Assembly: GCA_023052935.1 (NCBI GenBank) | Contig: CM041294.1 | Span: 42,245,736 to 42,309,735, forward strand | Origin: Piezodorus guildinii | Lineage: Eukaryota > Arthropoda > Insecta > Hemiptera > Pentatomidae | DNA length: 64,000 nt | Direction: 5' to 3' | In this document: positions 32,996 through 43,524 of the stretch, one piece after another | How positions within the stretch are numbered: position 1 is the stretch's first letter | How the letters are laid out: each line of letters starts with the position of its first letter | Translations under genes and position numbers: made by a program | The notes under the pieces: generated by a model | Database searches by the model: none | Told to the model about the DNA's origin: nothing | What the model saw: the letters and a program-made list of their open reading frames with translations, nothing else

Positions 32996-33485
32996 TTTGT
33001 TTATGGAAATAATTCAGTGTAATGCATGTTAATATATTATATCGGTTGAATTAATGTTGTTTTCTTTATACATCTTAATTTGACAATCAGTATTCCAATG
33101 GTGTGAAAGAATTTTTATAAATTCATTCATTGTTCTTGATGTAAAATTGGAAGGTCATAAAGGCTCGGTTTTCTGAGTGCTCTGGTAAAGTGAGACTGCC
33201 TGCTGGTGGCAGATTTGTTGATGAAATTATGCAACGCTGAGAATTCGTGAACCGTGCTTTATTGTCACGAACCGCAGCTATGGTGATTTTGCTCTGCGAT
33301 ATTCACATAATTTGCGTTATGCAATGGTCGCTAGTTGTTAATTAAAATTGACTGAATATATTTGCTTATTTTTTCTCTTCATTGGTTATTCTATTACTAC
33401 AGAATTAGCATGCATTAGTATAATCATACTTTTTAAGAGATTTCTAGCATTTTTTATCTTGACCGATTTTTGTTTTTTTAATATC

Positions 33486-34857
33486 CTTCTAACATCTAGA
33501 GATTGCAAAGCAGTGGTGAGCTTCCTTATGTGAGTTCTTAACAACAGGTCTTATAATTTGTTGAGGTTTATTCATTGTCTGTTTTAAGTATTACCAGTCA
33601 CTGAGCAAGTAGTCTCTAAGCTCAAGCCCGGGTGTAGGTAGCATGATAATTATTAGTTAGGTATACCGGTATAGAGCCATAGTGACTTACTCACCAACCC
33701 TTAAAATATGAAGTTGTGGGAAAACTTGTTCTTTAAACATGATCTCGATCTAATCACATCCTTGCATAGACGTTGTCCTGGAAATAATACGGATTCTTAC
33801 TTTGAATTGAACTTTAATTTTTTTAAAGATACTACCCTCTTCCAAGTTAGGTGCCTTCACATTCTTCACTCTCGTAGTACTTAAAGTAGTTCTTCCATTC
33901 ATATTTCTTCCTGAACTGATAACTGATATTTGATTACTAGTGCATCCAGCGCATATAGCAATCCTCTTTAGAATACCTCCGGGTAACAGAAGGACAAATC
34001 TGACAGCTATACATATTATATTTGTATTTGTATTTTGTTCGAAAATAAAACCAGAGGGTAAGAAAAAAAAAAAAATAAAAAAAAAAAATAACTGATATTT
34101 TATCGCGTAATGAACAGTGCGAAGCATCCATTCTTTTTTTCTTGGTTTATAATACAAAGTGCGTTATTGCCTCTTTTTTCCTTCCAAATGGACAATGTGT
34201 TCATGCTAATAACTGCCTCCGTTGATGCTTCAAAATTTTAATTTTCTTCTGTATGTATTTGAACTCTTTTGTGAATATCCATCTAACATCTAGAGATTCC
34301 AAAGCAGTCGTGAACTTCCATAATTTTCAACAAGTCTAATTATTGGATCCGGTTTAATCATTGTCAGTTTTAAGTATCACCAGCCACTGAGCTAGTAAGC
34401 CCTTGGTTCAAGCCCAGATATAGGTAGCATGATAATTGTTACTTAGTTATACCTGTATAGTTCTCTAGTGATTTGCTCAACTAACCCCTAAAATGTAGGT
34501 AGCAAAACCTGTTCTTTAATCACCTCCTTGCAGAGACATTGTCCCGGAAACAATGCGGATCCTTAATTTTTATTTAGGTTGAAAGGTACTGCTCTTTTTT
34601 CAAGTCAGATGTATTCACTTCTTTCACTCTCCTAGTAATTATATAACTTCCTGAGCTGATATTTTATCGCACAGTGAACAGTGCGAAGCATCTATTGGTG
34701 TTCACGGCCCATTCTTTTTTCATTTTTGGTTTATAATCGCAAGTACGTTATTTGACTCTTTTTTTTTCTAAATGGACGATGTATTCATTTTAACCACTGT
34801 CTCCATTAATTCTTCGGAATGCGTTTTAATTTTCTTCTGTATTTGCTTAAACTCTTA
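33486..34857 (+). repeat. Old tandem duplication containing SINE-3-like sequence
   Basis: Unit 1 (33,486-34,277) and unit 2 (34,278-34,857) share AACATCTAGAGATT, CACTGAGC(A/T)AGTA, ATCTAATCAC, TTTTATCGC then GTGAACAGTGCGAAGCATC-like blocks in the same order. A 157-bp insertion is present only in unit 1. Divergence is considerable. Confidence 0.75.
33932..34088 (+). mobile_element. 157-bp poly(A) retro-insertion of unknown source
   Basis: Flanked by the 12-bp direct repeats TAACTGATATTT at 33,920-33,931 and 34,089-34,100. It carries AATAAA at 34,044-34,049 and an A-rich tail at 34,061-34,088. Unit 2 of the old duplication lacks it. The signature is that of target-primed insertion of a polyadenylated RNA. 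Confidence 0.75.
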
Positions 34858-36646
34858 AAGTTTTTCATACCAGTGTTGTTTTTGCATTGCTCATCAAATA
34901 GAGTGGAGAACAGATGCCCTGAAACCATCTCTTAAAACATAAAAGAAATTTAATAAATTATTCTTATCCCCTCTCTCTTCCCATTAGAGAAAAGTGGATC
35001 TAGCTATCTTGAAATTCTTACTACTTGAAAAAAATGGAATAAATGATCTTAATAACTCACCGTCACTGAAATGCTATGTTGAATTTTAAAAAATAATAAT
35101 AGTATGTACTCGGATTGGGGTAAGACTACCATGAATTTTGGACAAATTATTCTAATAAACTTTCTTGGGCTGTGTGAATTGTTTTCGAAAGTCAGTATTA
35201 ATAGTCGTTTTATTTCTTTTAGAAGGTGGGCGCGTTGGAGTCTGTTTCACAAGAAGTAGTCCTGGTTCGGGTTTTTACTTATATGGCAAATGAATTCATG
35301 TATGGTAGTCCTGCAAAGGGTTGTTGTCTTTCAACTTTATAATCGAGTTAGAGGTAGCCTATGTGAAAATGTAAACGGCAAAACACGTTCATTATAACAA
35401 TAATAAAAAATACAAACCCCGTTGATGGCCCTTTTGTCCTTCGTAGAAGGTGTAAAATAATGGTTCCGATCCTATATGACGTAAAGTAAAGTACTCGTCT
35501 CGTTAAAGATCCTTATTCTAATTAAAACTGGATTATACAAAATTTAGGACTCCCTGTGTACCGATTCGCCACAGTAGCATAAAAGTGACGTTAAAATAAC
35601 AAAGAAACGTCTTTTCAAACGCCGATATCCAGAACAGTTAATAAAAAAGACTTAGGTTTTACGATTTTGGCTTAAATATCGGATAGTTCTAATGAGGTGA
35701 AAATAACTCCCTTATATCGTCTTCTTTTTAGGAAGGAGCATCGATTATTTTTTACTCAGAAATAATCTGAAATATCGGTGTTATTTTGAGGATTGAATTT
35801 AATTAGCCATCAAATCTTTAATGAACTGATTTGGAAAATTGGATTGTCAACCGTGAAATGAATATGAAGGATAATATTATTGGAGTGGCGGTAAAAAATG
35901 TATTAAAATACTGAAAAACTGGTTATTATCCAACGTTTCGACCCATGTAGCAGGTCTTCTTTAGGGCTAAAAATATAACAAGATACTTCGTACATGTCAG
36001 TTAAGTATATACTTAAGAAAAATTTAAAAAAAGAAAAAACATGAAGGTTAGAAAGTATTGAGATGAAAATTGATTGCAAAAGAAAAAGAAAAGTTATAAA
36101 AGCTGATGGAAAAAACTTAATATTGACTCATTTATTTTTTTCATCAATCAAGAAATGCAACGTGAATTTAATATTAAATAGAAAAGATACTATTTTCTTA
36201 TCTTTCTTTACCGCTACCCGAACTATCTCATCCTACAAATACTGATTTTGTTTGCCAATTCATATCATATTTCTTTTAATGGCCATTCTTCTCTAAAATC
36301 TTGAGTTCTACTTTGTAATGAGTTGATAAACACTATCTCATGGCCTCCTAGCTACCAGCTATATATGATCTGCCCTTCTTGATGAGGTGTTGTGCCAATT
36401 GCTAAATTATAACTGTTATTTGAAATATTCGTTTTGCATGTGTTTCTAGTTACTTGAAAGACCTTTATACGAATCCCATTTTATGCTATTATGGATCCTA
36501 TACCATGAAGGCGTGGATGAAGTGCATCGTGGTGGAACTACAAACTGCTGGCGAGCACACAGAGAGTTGACACACCATTATGGCCGCATCTCGTGCATGC
36601 TTGGGGTTTCAATAAAATACCGGTTCAGTGCTTGTCAAGGTCACCT
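34566..36646 (+). repeat. 2,081-bp direct duplication, left copy
   Basis: Same sequence as 40,691-42,771 at a constant offset of 6,125 with no difference noticed. Ends exactly at the 5' boundary of the Jockey element. Contains a SINE family 1 fragment (about 35,490-35,610), a hammerhead-like remnant, and part of the old tandem duplication. Confidence 0.95.
35932..35967 (-). ncRNA. Degenerate hammerhead-like motif (second copy at 42,057-42,092)
   Basis: Minus strand: CTAAAGA (consensus CTGANGA; G5 lost), helix II GACC-loop-GGTC, GAAACGTT. Downstream CCGCCACTCC resembles the end of the Penelope-type repeat at 47,790. Predicted inactive. Confidence 0.45.
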
Positions 36647-37486
36647 ACCTATCAGCTACGCCAAGAGAGAGCTTTAAGGGTTGTAATCAGAAACTTACAC
36701 CCCTCGACACCAGTTGAAGCAATTAAAGAAGAACTAACGGAGATGGGCTATAAAGTGCGGCAAGTCACTAATGTCCTAAAGGATAAAGTTCCTCTACCTC
36801 TCTTTTTTGTGGATTTGGAACCAGCAGAAGGAGTTGAAAAAATCTATGACCTCAATAGATTATACTATACCAGCGTAAGAGTTGAAAAACCTTACATAAA
36901 GAAGGAGATAGTTCAGTGCCATAACTGTCAAGCATATGGTCATACTAAAAGTTATTGTCATCACATACCTCGATGCGTGAAATGCGGTGAACAGCACAAG
37001 TCTGTGGAGTGTACAAAACCAAAATCAACACCAGCTGTATGTGCTCATTGCCTCAAGGACCACCCAGCCAACTATAAAGGATGCCAAATCTATAAGGAAC
37101 TGAGGACCAGGTTTCAAAAACCTCAAGTACTGGATGAAACAGCAAGACAAGTAAGAAACAGAAGAGAACCCTCAAAACTTATTGATGCCAATGTATCATT
37201 TGCCCACCTACTTGGAGGTGGAAATCAAAGTACTGAAGCCGTGGCCCTGCCGGAACTACAGAATGTACCTCAATCCATTCCACATATACCTCTTCCTCAA
37301 AATGTAACCAATCCTAAAAATCCTAATCAACCACAAATCTCTCATATCCCTCCTCCTTCAAATGCCACAGACCTTACCAGTTTGATGACATCCTTTATCT
37401 CCGAAATTAAATCCCTTGTTATGCCCCTAATATCACTCCTTACGAATCTCGTATCAAATCTCATTCCTGCCTTAAAAAAACCATAA
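36647..37486 (+). pseudogene. Jockey ORF1 (gag), N-terminus truncated
   Basis: 280 residues in one open frame, but the start of the protein is missing; the open frame continues into flanking DNA without an ATG. Front part: PRE_C2HC-type domain (RALRVVIRNLHPSTPVEAIK through LFFVDLEPAEGV). Then three zinc knuckles: CHNCQAYGHTKSYC (C-X2-C-X4-H-X4-C), CVKCGEQHKSVEC, and CAHCLKDHPANYKGC. Then a Pro/Gln-rich linker and a hydrophobic C-terminal helix (SLVMPLISLLTNLVSNLIP). The family binds element RNA and forms the ribonucleoprotein. The TAA stop (37,484-37,486) is directly followed by the ORF2 ATG in the same frame, so reinitiation or readthrough could couple the two. Confidence 0.9.
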
Positions 37487-40165
37487 ATGACTACACCTAA
37501 TTCCTTATCCATTCTCCTTTGGAATGCGAATGGTGTTAGAACTCACACTGACGAACTTACAGCCGTACTGCAAGACAAAAACATTGATGTTGCACTCATT
37601 ACTGAAACTAGACTAACCACTAAACAGTACTTTAAAATACCAGGATACACGACATACCGGACAGACCATCCAGACGGCAAAGCCCATGCCGGTACTGCTG
37701 TCATAGTCCGCCGATCCCTCTCCCATCACTTACATCCACTTCCCGCCCACGATTACCTACAAGCAACTTCCATTGTTATCAAAACATTTTCCTTTCCGCT
37801 TATCATCGCATCAGCATACTGCCCTCCTAAACATCCCATTTCCTCTGCCCAATTTGAATCGTTTCTCAACTACTTGGGTAATCACTTCATTTTGGGTGCA
37901 GACTTAAATGCCAAGAATCAACAGTGGGGTTCTAGAACCACCAATTCTCGTGGACGGACATTGCAGTCTGCACTCAACTCCCGACGCTCTCATCTCCTAC
38001 CTCCCGATTCTCCTACCTACTGGCCAACAGATCCTAACCGTAATCCTGACATCCTCGACTTCTTCATCCACAGCGGATTAGGCTCTCTTAATTTTTCCAT
38101 AGCTCGCCTTGATGAACTATCCTCTGATCATAGTCCATTGATTCTAAATGTATCCATAACACCTATTCCTAAACCTATCCCACCGTCATTCATTAGAGGC
38201 CCTGTCAACTGGAACCTCTTCCGCGAAATCCTCACTAATGATATTGACCTCAGAGTGATTCTCAAAACCCCAAATGACCTTGACGACGCCGTATATTCCT
38301 TTACAACCGCTATTCAACAAGCTGCCTGGACTGCCTCCTCTCCCAAGTACTCACAAATAATTCCTTATAAAAGCCATTTACCACAACACCTGACAGACCT
38401 CATCAACAGCAAACGCCGAGCCAGAACATTATGGCAACGCACCCGCCACCCAGAGGATCGCCGCTCCTATAACTTTTTTTGTAGAAAATTAAAGCGGGAG
38501 TTGGCGATCTTCCGTTCCCAATCCTACAATACCTACCTCTCCTCTCTCTCGACTCGTGACAATTCCCTTTGGAATGTCACGAAGAGAATCCTAAAATACC
38601 ACACCATTTCCCATCCTCTCCGGCGCTGTGATAGTTCCTGGGCTGCTTCTGACAAGGATAAGGCCGAGGAATTCGCACAGCACCTTTCCAAAGTTTTTAC
38701 TCCTCATCCAGAGCTTAATCCTACCCATACGGCGGCAGTTGAAGAGTTCCTTATATCACCAATACCGCTTTCCTTACCACCTAAAGCAGTTAATCCCTCT
38801 GAGGTCAGATATCTTCTTAAAAAGCTTCCTCTCCGTAAATCCCCTGGATACGATCTCCTTACTCCTCAAATCTTAAGACAACTTCCACCTAAAGCCATTA
38901 CATTCCTTACATATCTCTATAACTGTATCCTACGCACTACCTATTTTCCTCTCTTATGGAAACATTCAACTATCATCCTTTTCCTAAAACCAGGCAAACC
39001 TTCTAACAACACGTCATCTTACAGACCTATCAGCCTACTTCCGATCCTCTCAAAAATTTTCGAAAAGCTCCTACTAAAACGAATCCTAGCCAAATTTCAA
39101 AATTTTCCTTCACATCAGTTCGGATTTCGTCCTCAACATTCCACGGTTCAGCAAGGACTCCGAGTTGTGGACCACATTTCCTCTGCCCTTGAGTGCAAGG
39201 AGTATTGTTCGGGTGCCTTTCTGGACATATCTCAAGCTTTCGACCGGGTGTGGCACCCGGGATTGCTCTTTAAGCTCAAAACCCATTTACCCCAATCCTT
39301 ATACCTAGTCCTCCGATCCTATCTATCAAACCGCTCCTTCCGAGTTCGCTGTGGCTCAGAATTTTCCAAACATTATATTGTTGAGGCTGGTGTTCCTCAA
39401 GGCAGCGTCTTGGGACCCGTCCTCTACATCCTCTACACCGCCGATATCCCTACCGATCCCGATACCTTTCTGGCAACATTTGCTGATGATACCGCCATTT
39501 TGTCATCCAATTCCGATCCTGAAGTAGCATCGATTAATTTACAAAATCACCTTTCCCTTGTCGAAGACTGGTGTAACGCTTGGCGTATTAAGGTGAACGA
39601 AAACAAGTGCTCACACGTCACATTCACTCTTCGACGCAAATCCTGTCCAACGGTTTATTTAAATTCCCTACCGCTTCCTTCCTCTGACACAGTCCGGTAT
39701 CTTGGCTTTTTACTAGACAAAAGACTGACGTGGAACCCACACACAAGACTTAAAAGAAAAGAACTTAACCGCAGATTCGGCCAGTTATACAGACTACTAA
39801 ACAGAAAATCTCATCTTACAGTTGACAACAAATTACTAATATACAAGACAGTACTAAAACCAATATGGACCTACGGACTTGAACTGTGGGGGACAGCTAA
39901 ACATTCTAACATCAAACGCATCCAATCCTTCCAATCCAAAGTTCTCCGAACAATAGTTAATGCTCCTTATTACGTTACCAACTCTACCCTACACCACGAC
40001 CTTAAAATTCCATTTATTTTAGACCTGGTACCATCCAAATTTTCCAAATTTCATCAGAACCTTAGTCATCATCCTAACCCTCTAGCACAATCCCTATCCA
40101 GTACCACCCATCCCTACAATCCTCCTCGAAGATTGAAACGGCAGTGGCCGCGAGACGTATTGTAA
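37487..40165 (+). CDS. Jockey ORF2: endonuclease-reverse transcriptase, intact
   Basis: 892 codons from ATG to TAA, full length for the family. Endonuclease residues 7-217: LLWNANGVR, ITETRL with Glu40, GADLNA with Asp139/Asn141, LSSDHSP with Asp214/His215. Reverse transcriptase about 490-770: SYRPISLLPILSK (511), HQFGFRPQHSTVQQ (543), FLDISQAFDRVWHPG (578), AGVPQGSVLGPVLY (634), catalytic FADD at 665-668, and RYLGFLLDKRLTW near 705. C-terminus ends RRLKRQWPRDVL. All catalytic positions look intact. Inferred to nick a T-rich bottom strand and copy element RNA there. The same protein family is encoded, with deletions, at 110-2842 and 49,508-50,700. Confidence 0.95.
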   Translation: MTTPNSLSILLWNANGVRTHTDELTAVLQDKNIDVALITETRLTTKQYFKIPGYTTYRTDHPDGKAHAGTAVIVRRSLSHHLHPLPAHDYLQATSIVIKTFSFPLIIASAYCPPKHPISSAQFESFLNYLGNHFILGADLNAKNQQWGSRTTNSRGRTLQSALNSRRSHLLPPDSPTYWPTDPNRNPDILDFFIHSGLGSLNFSIARLDELSSDHSPLILNVSITPIPKPIPPSFIRGPVNWNLFREILTNDIDLRVILKTPNDLDDAVYSFTTAIQQAAWTASSPKYSQIIPYKSHLPQHLTDLINSKRRARTLWQRTRHPEDRRSYNFFCRKLKRELAIFRSQSYNTYLSSLSTRDNSLWNVTKRILKYHTISHPLRRCDSSWAASDKDKAEEFAQHLSKVFTPHPELNPTHTAAVEEFLISPIPLSLPPKAVNPSEVRYLLKKLPLRKSPGYDLLTPQILRQLPPKAITFLTYLYNCILRTTYFPLLWKHSTIILFLKPGKPSNNTSSYRPISLLPILSKIFEKLLLKRILAKFQNFPSHQFGFRPQHSTVQQGLRVVDHISSALECKEYCSGAFLDISQAFDRVWHPGLLFKLKTHLPQSLYLVLRSYLSNRSFRVRCGSEFSKHYIVEAGVPQGSVLGPVLYILYTADIPTDPDTFLATFADDTAILSSNSDPEVASINLQNHLSLVEDWCNAWRIKVNENKCSHVTFTLRRKSCPTVYLNSLPLPSSDTVRYLGFLLDKRLTWNPHTRLKRKELNRRFGQLYRLLNRKSHLTVDNKLLIYKTVLKPIWTYGLELWGTAKHSNIKRIQSFQSKVLRTIVNAPYYVTNSTLHHDLKIPFILDLVPSKFSKFHQNLSHHPNPLAQSLSSTTHPYNPPRRLKRQWPRDVL

Positions 40166-40658
40166 ACGTTTAAATTGGAGTTCTGACACTGGTCAGATCC
40201 TCCACTCATGTAATGTATGTTTGTGGCTATTACGCCCTAGTTCGGCCTCCACTGATTCACACCAGTGACGCGGCTGAGAGCGAGGGTCTAGGATCTTTTG
40301 GATTCCGCTTTTTCCTCCACAAGTGGGGGGAAAAGCCCAGTCTGGGGTCCCTCTATAGCACTTGTATATTTTGTATATAGTTATGTTTGTTTGAATGATG
40401 TTTGTTTATTTGCAAACTTTTATTTATCTCAATTATAGATTAATGTTTTGTTTTGTTTTGTTTTTATATTTATTATTATTTAATTCTATATATATCATTT
40501 ATTTGTATTTATCTCAGTTATAGGTTGTTGTTTGTTTTCTTATTTTGTATATATATTATATTTTATTTATTTGACTTTATCATTGTATATATTGTGTGAA
40601 TGGGATCATATATCACTATTACTAATGTTCATATAGAAACAAATTGTAATATATCTCA

Positions 40659-40662
<4 letters not shown>
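40166..40662 (+). other. Jockey 3' UTR
   Basis: Contains the 20-mer ACCAGTGACGCGGCTGAGAG (40,261-40,280), also found at 21,439-21,420 and nearly at 61,934-61,953. AATAAA lies directly before the A tail. Confidence 0.85.
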
Positions 40663-40690
<28 letters not shown>

Positions 40691-40695
<5 letters not shown>

Positions 40696-42771
40696 TATTT
40701 AGGTTGAAAGGTACTGCTCTTTTTTCAAGTCAGATGTATTCACTTCTTTCACTCTCCTAGTAATTATATAACTTCCTGAGCTGATATTTTATCGCACAGT
40801 GAACAGTGCGAAGCATCTATTGGTGTTCACGGCCCATTCTTTTTTCATTTTTGGTTTATAATCGCAAGTACGTTATTTGACTCTTTTTTTTTCTAAATGG
40901 ACGATGTATTCATTTTAACCACTGTCTCCATTAATTCTTCGGAATGCGTTTTAATTTTCTTCTGTATTTGCTTAAACTCTTAAAGTTTTTCATACCAGTG
41001 TTGTTTTTGCATTGCTCATCAAATAGAGTGGAGAACAGATGCCCTGAAACCATCTCTTAAAACATAAAAGAAATTTAATAAATTATTCTTATCCCCTCTC
41101 TCTTCCCATTAGAGAAAAGTGGATCTAGCTATCTTGAAATTCTTACTACTTGAAAAAAATGGAATAAATGATCTTAATAACTCACCGTCACTGAAATGCT
41201 ATGTTGAATTTTAAAAAATAATAATAGTATGTACTCGGATTGGGGTAAGACTACCATGAATTTTGGACAAATTATTCTAATAAACTTTCTTGGGCTGTGT
41301 GAATTGTTTTCGAAAGTCAGTATTAATAGTCGTTTTATTTCTTTTAGAAGGTGGGCGCGTTGGAGTCTGTTTCACAAGAAGTAGTCCTGGTTCGGGTTTT
41401 TACTTATATGGCAAATGAATTCATGTATGGTAGTCCTGCAAAGGGTTGTTGTCTTTCAACTTTATAATCGAGTTAGAGGTAGCCTATGTGAAAATGTAAA
41501 CGGCAAAACACGTTCATTATAACAATAATAAAAAATACAAACCCCGTTGATGGCCCTTTTGTCCTTCGTAGAAGGTGTAAAATAATGGTTCCGATCCTAT
41601 ATGACGTAAAGTAAAGTACTCGTCTCGTTAAAGATCCTTATTCTAATTAAAACTGGATTATACAAAATTTAGGACTCCCTGTGTACCGATTCGCCACAGT
41701 AGCATAAAAGTGACGTTAAAATAACAAAGAAACGTCTTTTCAAACGCCGATATCCAGAACAGTTAATAAAAAAGACTTAGGTTTTACGATTTTGGCTTAA
41801 ATATCGGATAGTTCTAATGAGGTGAAAATAACTCCCTTATATCGTCTTCTTTTTAGGAAGGAGCATCGATTATTTTTTACTCAGAAATAATCTGAAATAT
41901 CGGTGTTATTTTGAGGATTGAATTTAATTAGCCATCAAATCTTTAATGAACTGATTTGGAAAATTGGATTGTCAACCGTGAAATGAATATGAAGGATAAT
42001 ATTATTGGAGTGGCGGTAAAAAATGTATTAAAATACTGAAAAACTGGTTATTATCCAACGTTTCGACCCATGTAGCAGGTCTTCTTTAGGGCTAAAAATA
42101 TAACAAGATACTTCGTACATGTCAGTTAAGTATATACTTAAGAAAAATTTAAAAAAAGAAAAAACATGAAGGTTAGAAAGTATTGAGATGAAAATTGATT
42201 GCAAAAGAAAAAGAAAAGTTATAAAAGCTGATGGAAAAAACTTAATATTGACTCATTTATTTTTTTCATCAATCAAGAAATGCAACGTGAATTTAATATT
42301 AAATAGAAAAGATACTATTTTCTTATCTTTCTTTACCGCTACCCGAACTATCTCATCCTACAAATACTGATTTTGTTTGCCAATTCATATCATATTTCTT
42401 TTAATGGCCATTCTTCTCTAAAATCTTGAGTTCTACTTTGTAATGAGTTGATAAACACTATCTCATGGCCTCCTAGCTACCAGCTATATATGATCTGCCC
42501 TTCTTGATGAGGTGTTGTGCCAATTGCTAAATTATAACTGTTATTTGAAATATTCGTTTTGCATGTGTTTCTAGTTACTTGAAAGACCTTTATACGAATC
42601 CCATTTTATGCTATTATGGATCCTATACCATGAAGGCGTGGATGAAGTGCATCGTGGTGGAACTACAAACTGCTGGCGAGCACACAGAGAGTTGACACAC
42701 CATTATGGCCGCATCTCGTGCATGCTTGGGGTTTCAATAAAATACCGGTTCAGTGCTTGTCAAGGTCACCT
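40691..42771 (+). repeat. 2,081-bp direct duplication, right copy
   Basis: Begins directly after the poly(A) tail and ends at the T of GTCACCT, after which the sequence is unique (CTGCCTTGCC). Same content as 34,566-36,646. Confidence 0.95.
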
Positions 42772-42894
42772 CTGCCTTGCCACTCCTCTTTTCACGCTAG
42801 AACACTTCGTTTGTCTATTAGGAAAATTACACCAAAACCCAAAAATAAAATTTATAGTATCAAGCCATTCAAAAGGAACCTTTCATTTTAGTTC

Positions 42895-43255
42895 GATAAA
42901 CATTAGGCCGTTCTACAAAAAAAAAAAAAACTTGGATATATTTTTCTTAAAACAATTTATTTAAATATTTAATGATATTTTTAGAAATTATGACGACGCT
43001 GCTGAAAAGCGGTGAAATGAATTGATATGTAACATGAATATGCATGGTAGGTGACACAATTATTAAAAATAATTTATTATGTGTTGTAATTAGATGTTGA
43101 AAATGTATAAATGCAATAAAACTTTAATTGATTACAGAAGCTTGAGAATAGCCCTAGAGGCTGAAACGTTGCGATGACTGGAAATTAAATAAATTGTTTT
43201 CAAAAAAAAATATATCCAAGATTTCCTTTGTAGAACGGCATAATATTTATCAAAC
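42895..43255. repeat. Diverged foldback element with hammerhead-like remnant
   Basis: Outer arms 42,895-42,965 and 43,185-43,255 are inverted repeats (GCCGTTCTACA against TGTAGAACGGC; TTGGATATATTTTT against AAAATATATCCAA). The right arm holds helix-II-like AGCC-CTAGA-GGCT followed by GAAACGTT (43,163-43,170). The CTGANGA core is lost. Confidence 0.65.
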
Positions 43256-43379
43256 AAATATTCAACCAAAAGAACAATTTCGACAATGAGTAAAAAATGT
43301 AGATATTAGTTATTAATGTTAGTTATTATAATAGGTGGAATAGTCAGGAATCAGTCATTTTTGAAAAAGTTTTTAATTT

Positions 43380-43421
43380 TGTCAACGTTTCGGCTCAAGC
43401 TTGTGAGCCATCATCAGGGCA
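43380..43421 (-). ncRNA. Hammerhead ribozyme motif, left arm
   Basis: Minus strand: CTGATGA (43,417-43,411), helix II GGCTC-loop-GAGCC, GAAA (43,391-43,388), CGTT, then GACA. One helix I mismatch (GACA against TGCC) is the only arm difference. Confidence 0.65.
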
Positions 43422-43482
43422 TTACTGAGCCATGTCCAAGCATAAACTCAATGTGAGTTTATGCTTGGACATGGCTCAGTAA

Positions 43483-43524
43483 TGCCCTGATGATGGCTCA
43501 CAAGCTTGAGCCGAAACGTTGGCA
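43483..43524 (+). ncRNA. Hammerhead ribozyme motif, right arm (best copy)
   Basis: Helix I TGCC (43,483-43,486), CTGATGA (43,487-43,493), a single extra T, helix II GGCTC (43,495-43,499) with loop ACAAGCTT and GAGCC (43,508-43,512), GAAA (43,513-43,516), CGTT, helix I partner GGCA (43,521-43,524). Predicted cleavage follows 43,520. Helix III is only A-C/G-U with no loop, so ACGU would pair between two molecules, as in dimeric hammerheads reported from Penelope elements. The extra T before helix II departs from strict consensus. Confidence 0.7.

Larger units (their letters stand above)
36647..40690 (+). mobile_element. Young 5'-truncated Jockey element
   Basis: Starts inside gag at 36,647, has an intact ORF2, a 3' UTR at 40,166-40,662 with AATAAA, and a pure A tail of about 28 nt ending at 40,690. 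Both sides are flanked by the same 2,081-bp sequence. Confidence 0.95.

Noticed and set aside
35638..35710. AGTTCTAATGAGGTGAAAATAACT looks like a hammerhead
   Set aside because: G5 is A, helix II is only three bases and no ACGT follows GAAA; too little to call.
36063..36245. 60-codon Lys-rich frame present in both 2,081-bp copies
   Set aside because: Identity reflects the duplication, not coding constraint.
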